Origin: Candidatus Fermentibacterota bacterium
Lineage (GTDB): Bacteria; Fermentibacterota; Fermentibacteria; Fermentibacterales; Fermentibacteraceae
Length of the DNA stretch: 10,170 bases
Assembly: GCA_022703195.1 (NCBI GenBank)
Contig: JAKLEF010000047.1
Coordinates: 1 to 10,170, forward strand
Reading direction: 5' to 3'
Shown here one piece after another: positions 6,499 to 10,170 of the stretch; positions within the stretch are counted from its first letter, which is position 1, and each line of letters starts with the position of its first letter. The position numbers and the translations under genes were made by a program. The notes beneath the pieces were generated by a model. The model made no database searches and was not told the DNA's origin. It worked only from the letters and a program-made list of their open reading frames with translations.

Positions 6499-8286
6499 CT
6501 ATTCGGACCCCAGGTGGATCGAGCACCAGAGCTTCTCGAGCAGCTCCGACTCGAAGAAGATGGAGAGCGGATCGTCGGTCGAGCCAGACAGCTCCGCGAG
6601 ATCCCAGCCCCCGCCGCGCAGCCTCGTGCCTATGCCCAGCCCGTCGAGCTCGTGGGGGAGAGCGCCCGGAGAATCGACGTCGGCCACGACCCTGCACTCG
6701 CACGCCAGGCCGTCGAGCCAGGCCCTGTCGAACGCGCGCGGATCGCGCAGGAGGGTGGAGACCCTGAGGTTCCCGTCGAGGCCGTGCCTCGCGGCCATGC
6801 GTGAGGAGTAGTCGTCCATGGGGGCCAGGCATCTGATCCAGTCCGGGAGATCGGAGGGGAACGGCCCCCGGGGCTCGAGCACCACGTCCAGGACGCAGAA
6901 TGGATCGGCCTCGATCCTCCTCCTCACCAGGGCCGCTATCCTGTCCCTGTGCCTCCAGAGGTCGCACGACGAAAGCCTCAGGCTCCCGTGCCGGAACGAA
7001 GGCGGATCGCCCCCGGGGTCCCGGCCGGTGTCCAGGTCGATCGTCTCGGTCCCGGGCCAGCCCTCGATCAGGAGCGGCCTGGGTTCGAGATCGGCGTCGT
7101 AGCCCAGGATGTCCGATATCTCCTCGCGCGCGGCATGCAGCTCGCCGACGCCACCCCAGGGGGTCTCGACCACGTAGTAGGGCGGCCTGTCCATGAAGGA
7201 GACCCCGTGTCCCGCGGCGAACTTCCTGATCCCCGTCCCCGGGAGCGCCGACAGATAGAAGGCCTGGACCCTCGATCCGGCCCCGGCGTCCGCCAGCATG
7301 CGCGCAGCCTCGACCGGGCCGTTCCTCGTGTCTCCCGGGAGCCCCAGGATTATGTCCACGACGGGTGAGATCCCGTGCCTGCCCAGCATCGCGGCTGCGG
7401 CGACCACCCTCGGGGGATCGGAGGGCCTGCCGCAGATCTCCAGCGTGCGCCTGTCCGATGTCTGGAGCCCCAGTTCGACTGTCTCGAACCCCGCGGCACG
7501 GAGAGCCTCCGCCACTGTGTCGTCGAGCCCCTCCCCCCTGAGCTCGGCGAAGCACCTCTGCCCGAGACCCGCGAGCCCGGCGAGGAGTTCGTCGAAACCA
7601 GGTCTCGCGTTGAACGTGGGGTCGATGAAGACGAGCTCCCGCCCCCCCAGCGAGGACAGCTTCCTGACGAGCGCCGACGCCTCCCGGGCGGGCATGACCC
7701 GGGGGACGGGGTGCCTCCGCCTGTAACTGCAGTATACGCAGCCCGACGGGCATCCCCTGACCGTCTCGACCATCACCGAGCCGTCATCTCCGGGCGCGAT
7801 CACTCCCGAGAGCCAGGGGTCGGGCCAGGTTCCGGGCGCGAAGTCCTGGAATCCCGTCGAGATCAGCGTGCCCTGCGGTATGCCGGTATCCTCGACCAGG
7901 ATCCGGGCAGCGGGCTCGCCCTCGCCCGACACGAGGACGTCGAATGCTCCTGAAGAAACCAGCCATCCGTTGTCGGGGTGCACCTCGGGCCCTCCTGCGA
8001 TCAGCCTCGCCGAAGGGAGGGCCTTCCTCAGCAGGGAGGCCAGATATGCAGACCTCTCGGCGTTCCAGGAGTAGAGCGTGAAACCGACGGTGTCCGGCCC
8101 CCTTGCGGCGATTGCGTCCGCCAGGGCCCTGTCGCCGAGCATGTCGACCTCGTCGCGCCCGAGCACCGACGAGCCGTCGAGCCCGAGGGCCGCAGCGAGG
8201 ATCCCCCCTGCAAGGGGCGTGTTCCCGGTAGGCTCGAAGGCCGCCGTCCCGTTGAGGGGGAGCTGGACCAGCAGGGTGCCGGACAT
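6499..8286 (-). CDS. Radical SAM protein with B12-binding-like N-terminal domain and unassigned C-terminal domain
   Basis: A 595-residue protein in three parts. Residues 1-160 resemble the Rossmann-like B12-binding domain of class B radical SAM enzymes: TVGFTLYSWN (66-75), LIAGGPEV (95-102) and VLVSGEGE (117-124). The DxHxxG cobalamin histidine motif is absent, so cobalamin binding is doubtful. The radical SAM core (about 172-370) has C179-x3-C183-x2-C186 in RGCPSGCVYC, ligating the [4Fe-4S] cluster that cleaves S-adenosylmethionine. It continues with ELGLQTSD and GLPGDT (315-320), typical of the family. Residues from about 375 to 595 show no motif I recognise. The reaction and substrate are unknown. 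ATG 8286 follows the upstream stop after one base and has no good ribosome site, so reinitiation from the membrane-protein gene is likely. The frame stays open upstream to 8667, but that part only overlaps the neighbour. The 93-base gap to the iron regulator suggests that the operon ends here. Confidence 0.85.
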   Translation of the reverse strand: MSGTLLVQLPLNGTAAFEPTGNTPLAGGILAAALGLDGSSVLGRDEVDMLGDRALADAIAARGPDTVGFTLYSWNAERSAYLASLLRKALPSARLIAGGPEVHPDNGWLVSSGAFDVLVSGEGEPAARILVEDTGIPQGTLISTGFQDFAPGTWPDPWLSGVIAPGDDGSVMVETVRGCPSGCVYCSYRRRHPVPRVMPAREASALVRKLSSLGGRELVFIDPTFNARPGFDELLAGLAGLGQRCFAELRGEGLDDTVAEALRAAGFETVELGLQTSDRRTLEICGRPSDPPRVVAAAAMLGRHGISPVVDIILGLPGDTRNGPVEAARMLADAGAGSRVQAFYLSALPGTGIRKFAAGHGVSFMDRPPYYVVETPWGGVGELHAAREEISDILGYDADLEPRPLLIEGWPGTETIDLDTGRDPGGDPPSFRHGSLRLSSCDLWRHRDRIAALVRRRIEADPFCVLDVVLEPRGPFPSDLPDWIRCLAPMDDYSSRMAARHGLDGNLRVSTLLRDPRAFDRAWLDGLACECRVVADVDSPGALPHELDGLGIGTRLRGGGWDLAELSGSTDDPLSIFFESELLEKLWCSIHLGSE

Positions 8287-8287
8287 C

Positions 8288-9112
8288 TCAGGAGCCCGTC
8301 GAGAACAGCCCCGTGACCATCGCCGCGAGGAGGAGCGGATAGGGGAGGAGGGCCGTGACCATGCCCGCCGGGTGGTGGACCCTGCCCCGGTCGAGGCACA
8401 GGGCGAGCGACAAGGCGGATACCGCCAGCAGGGCCGCGGCGGCCACGTCTGCTGCTCTCGGGAAGCCCGCACCCGACAGGGCGCCGGCTGCGACCGAGGC
8501 CGCCAGGAAGAGGGACGTCGCGGCCAGCGCCCGCCGGCCGATGGCTTCAGAAGCCGCCAGAGGCGGGGGTTCTTCGCCGAACAGCCTGGCCCCCCGCGAC
8601 GACATCCTGCCCAGGTAGACCGCTGAAGAGGAGAACGAAAGAGCCGATGCGACAGTGGCCGCGACAACCGAGAACCCGGAGACGAGCGCAGGAGCGCCGA
8701 CGCCTCCCGCCGCCCCGTATCCGGCGGCGGCCATCACCATCACGAGGAAGGCCTGGAGGGTCTGCTGCAGCGCAGTCACGGTGAGCAGCGGCCAGCTCTT
8801 GACCACTCGGCGGCCCAGCACCCTTATGAACTGGAGAAGGAGCAGCGCCGTGGTTAGCTGGCCGAGGGGGGAGCCCGTCACCGCCCCTTCGGTGGCTTCG
8901 GCCACGAGCACCCAGAGCAGCCCGAACACCACGAACTGGACCACCCGAATGAACCTGTACCTTCTGCGGAACACCTCGATCCTGCCCCGGAGGGAGGGGG
9001 TGATGCCGTCCCCCGTCCGGTCAGGGTCGTCCAGGAGCCTGAGCCGGCTCGTCCGGAGGAAGAGCTCCTCGAGGAGGACGGCCGCAATGCATCCCAGCGC
9101 AACCCCAAGCAT
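8288..9112 (-). CDS. Multi-pass membrane protein, function unknown
   Basis: A 274-residue hydrophobic protein that I cannot assign to a family. About eight membrane segments are visible, at roughly 1-17, 55-72, 84-99, 107-130, 141-166, 193-214, 220-240 and 250-270. The first loop (20-54) is strongly charged (RLRLLDDPDRTGD, then RGRIEVFRRRYR), and a second charged loop with EEPPP lies at 168-192. No catalytic motif, cysteine pair or nucleotide-binding loop is evident. ATG 9112 overlaps the transporter stop by one base (TGATG) and has GGAGGT at 9124-9119 six bases upstream, which decides this start over the longer open frame that reaches 9793. It ends one base before the radical SAM gene starts. 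The tight packing implies that transporter, membrane protein and radical SAM enzyme are made together. A role in a membrane-linked modification or export step is inference only. Confidence 0.8.
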   Translation of the reverse strand: MLGVALGCIAAVLLEELFLRTSRLRLLDDPDRTGDGITPSLRGRIEVFRRRYRFIRVVQFVVFGLLWVLVAEATEGAVTGSPLGQLTTALLLLQFIRVLGRRVVKSWPLLTVTALQQTLQAFLVMVMAAAGYGAAGGVGAPALVSGFSVVAATVASALSFSSSAVYLGRMSSRGARLFGEEPPPLAASEAIGRRALAATSLFLAASVAAGALSGAGFPRAADVAAAALLAVSALSLALCLDRGRVHHPAGMVTALLPYPLLLAAMVTGLFSTGS

Positions 9113-10170
9113 CAGACGACCTCCGGATCCCTGACGGACCAAAGCACGGCTCCGCCGGCCAGGAACAGCACGGCCACGGCAAGTATCGCCGCTCTGCCCT
9201 CTCCGGTCACGTCCCTGACCAGGGCGAAGAGCAGCGGTCCGAAGATGCTTGCGAAGCGCGTCGAGACCGAGAAGAAGCCGAAATACTCGGCGTTCCGTCC
9301 CGGCGGGACGAGCCTCGAGAAGAAGCTCCTGCTCACTGCCTGCATGCCTCCCTGGAACAGCCCGACCAGGATCGCCAGGACCATGAAGTCGGCGGAATCG
9401 TCCATGCCAGATGCGAGAAGGACGATCGCGAGATATGCCGCTATGCCCCCCAGCAGGGCCTTCCGCGCGCCGATCCTCCCCGCGGCCCGTCCGAAACCCA
9501 GGCTTCCGGGCACTCCTACGATCTGGGTCACGAGGAGGGCCCCGACCAGCGAGGATGTGTCCAGGCCGAGATCCGACTTGCCGTAGACGCTCGCCATCAG
9601 GATGACGGTCTGGATGCCGTCGTTGTACAGCAGGAAGGCGATCAGGAAGAGCTTCAGGTCCCTCCGCGACCTGATGTCCCTGGCCGTGCCCGCGAGCATC
9701 CCGGCCGCCTCGCGCAGCGATCCGCGTGCCCTCCCGGCCGGACCGCCCTCGTGCACGAACAGGAACAGCGGGATCGAGAACACCGCCCACCACACCGCCA
9801 CTGTGGCGAATCCGGCCCTCGAGGCGGCTGCCGCGTCGGCCAGCCCGAACATGCCGGGCCGCGCGATCATCAGGGTGTTCAGGGCGAGCAGCAGCCCCCC
9901 GCCGAGGTAGCCCAGCGCGAAGCCGCCCGACGAGACGGAGTCCCGCTCGCCGGAGCTGCGCGAGACATCCCCTAGCAACGAGTTGTAGAAGACCTGAGCC
10001 CCCGAGAACCCGACCTCTCCGACCGCCAGGAAGGCCAGGGTGTAGAGGACCATTCCCGGCCCGGAGAGCGAGAGCATGGCCGACGACGCGATCCCGAGCG
10101 CCCAGAACCCGAAGAAACCCAGCGTGTAGATCGACTCGCGCGACATCTCGAGCGGCGCGCCGAAGAAGTG
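9112..10170 (-). CDS. MFS transporter, UMF1/Atg22-like (5' end outside window)
   Basis: Gene cut by the right edge. The frame stays open through 10170, so 352 residues are visible and the first one or two membrane helices are missing. The region is rich in hydrophobic helices and shows the MFS cytoplasmic loop between the two halves (GGPAGRARGSLREAA...RDIRSRRDLK). A motif-A-like loop lies in the second half (GRAAGRIGARKALLGG). The segments VFYNSLLGDVS, LLYNDGIQTVI and GLFQGGMQAVSRSFFSRLVPP with EYFGFFS are characteristic of the UMF1/vacuole effluxer Atg22-like group. Bacterial members are inner-membrane transporters of unknown substrate. ATG 10146 is an internal methionine without a ribosome site and should not be taken as the start, since full-length members have about 400-450 residues. 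The stop overlaps the start of the next gene. Confidence 0.85.
   Translation of the reverse strand, partial: HFFGAPLEMSRESIYTLGFFGFWALGIASSAMLSLSGPGMVLYTLAFLAVGEVGFSGAQVFYNSLLGDVSRSSGERDSVSSGGFALGYLGGGLLLALNTLMIARPGMFGLADAAAASRAGFATVAVWWAVFSIPLFLFVHEGGPAGRARGSLREAAGMLAGTARDIRSRRDLKLFLIAFLLYNDGIQTVILMASVYGKSDLGLDTSSLVGALLVTQIVGVPGSLGFGRAAGRIGARKALLGGIAAYLAIVLLASGMDDSADFMVLAILVGLFQGGMQAVSRSFFSRLVPPGRNAEYFGFFSVSTRFASIFGPLLFALVRDVTGEGRAAILAVAVLFLAGGAVLWSVRDPEVV

Noticed and set aside
6425..7753. 442-codon open frame on the - strand within the radical SAM gene
   Set aside because: Different frame of the same strand, Arg/Gly-rich, with no motifs. The radical SAM reading frame explains the region.
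8287..8667. 5' extension of the radical SAM frame
   Set aside because: It lies over the membrane-protein gene and encodes Arg/Pro/Ser-rich sequence. The family-like sequence begins at ATG 8286.
9113..9793. 5' extension of the membrane-protein frame
   Set aside because: It overlaps the MFS gene and reads as charged low-complexity sequence. ATG 9112 has GGAGGT at the right distance.
9112..10146. Treating ATG 10146 as the start of the MFS gene
   Set aside because: The frame continues open to the window edge, there is no ribosome site before this ATG, and the protein would lack its first membrane helices.

Overview
The window is GC-rich bacterial-type DNA with almost no non-coding space. Arg AGG, Gly GGG/GGC and Ile ATC/ATA are used freely in the genes on both strands. 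A ferredoxin-dependent 2-oxoacid oxidoreductase, an iron-uptake FeoB and an uncharacterised radical SAM gene point to an anaerobic or microaerophilic organism, possibly of an uncultured high-GC lineage. The sequence alone does not fix the taxon. No rRNA, tRNA, CRISPR array, insertion sequence, phage gene or other sign of a mobile element was seen.

Region 1 (2-3591, + strand) is a tight operon. It opens with the C-terminal half of a protein related to cyclic 2,3-diphosphoglycerate synthetase/COG2403 predicted GTPases. Four subunit genes of a 2-oxoacid:ferredoxin oxidoreductase follow in the order D-A-B-C, as in oorDABC/korDABC. D is a two-cluster ferredoxin, A the alpha subunit, B the TPP-binding beta subunit and C the gamma subunit. 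Start and stop codons overlap at D/A, A/B and B/C, and there are only 5 bases between the GTPase-like gene and D. The enzyme would interconvert a 2-oxoacid plus CoA with an acyl-CoA, CO2 and reduced ferredoxin.

Region 2 (3592-3664) separates convergent operons and holds a strong 13-bp GC-rich hairpin.

Region 3 (3665-6498, - strand) is an iron-uptake unit. It comprises a DtxR-family metalloregulator with a His-rich linker and a C-terminal FeoA/SH3-like domain, then feoB, translationally coupled through a 4-base overlap. No separate feoA is present. Upstream lies a perfect 20-bp palindrome with the TTAGG...CCTAA half-sites of DtxR-family operators. It sits between and over the -35/-10 of a near-consensus sigma-70 promoter, whose predicted start point falls on the first ATG. 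This suggests autoregulated, leaderless transcription.

Region 4 (6499-10170, - strand) is a second tight operon of unknown purpose, read from the right edge leftwards. It contains an MFS transporter of the UMF1/Atg22-like type (5' end outside the window), a membrane protein with about eight predicted TM segments that I do not recognise, and a radical SAM protein with a B12-binding-like N-terminal domain and an unassigned C-terminal domain. Their junctions overlap or abut, so the three are probably made together.
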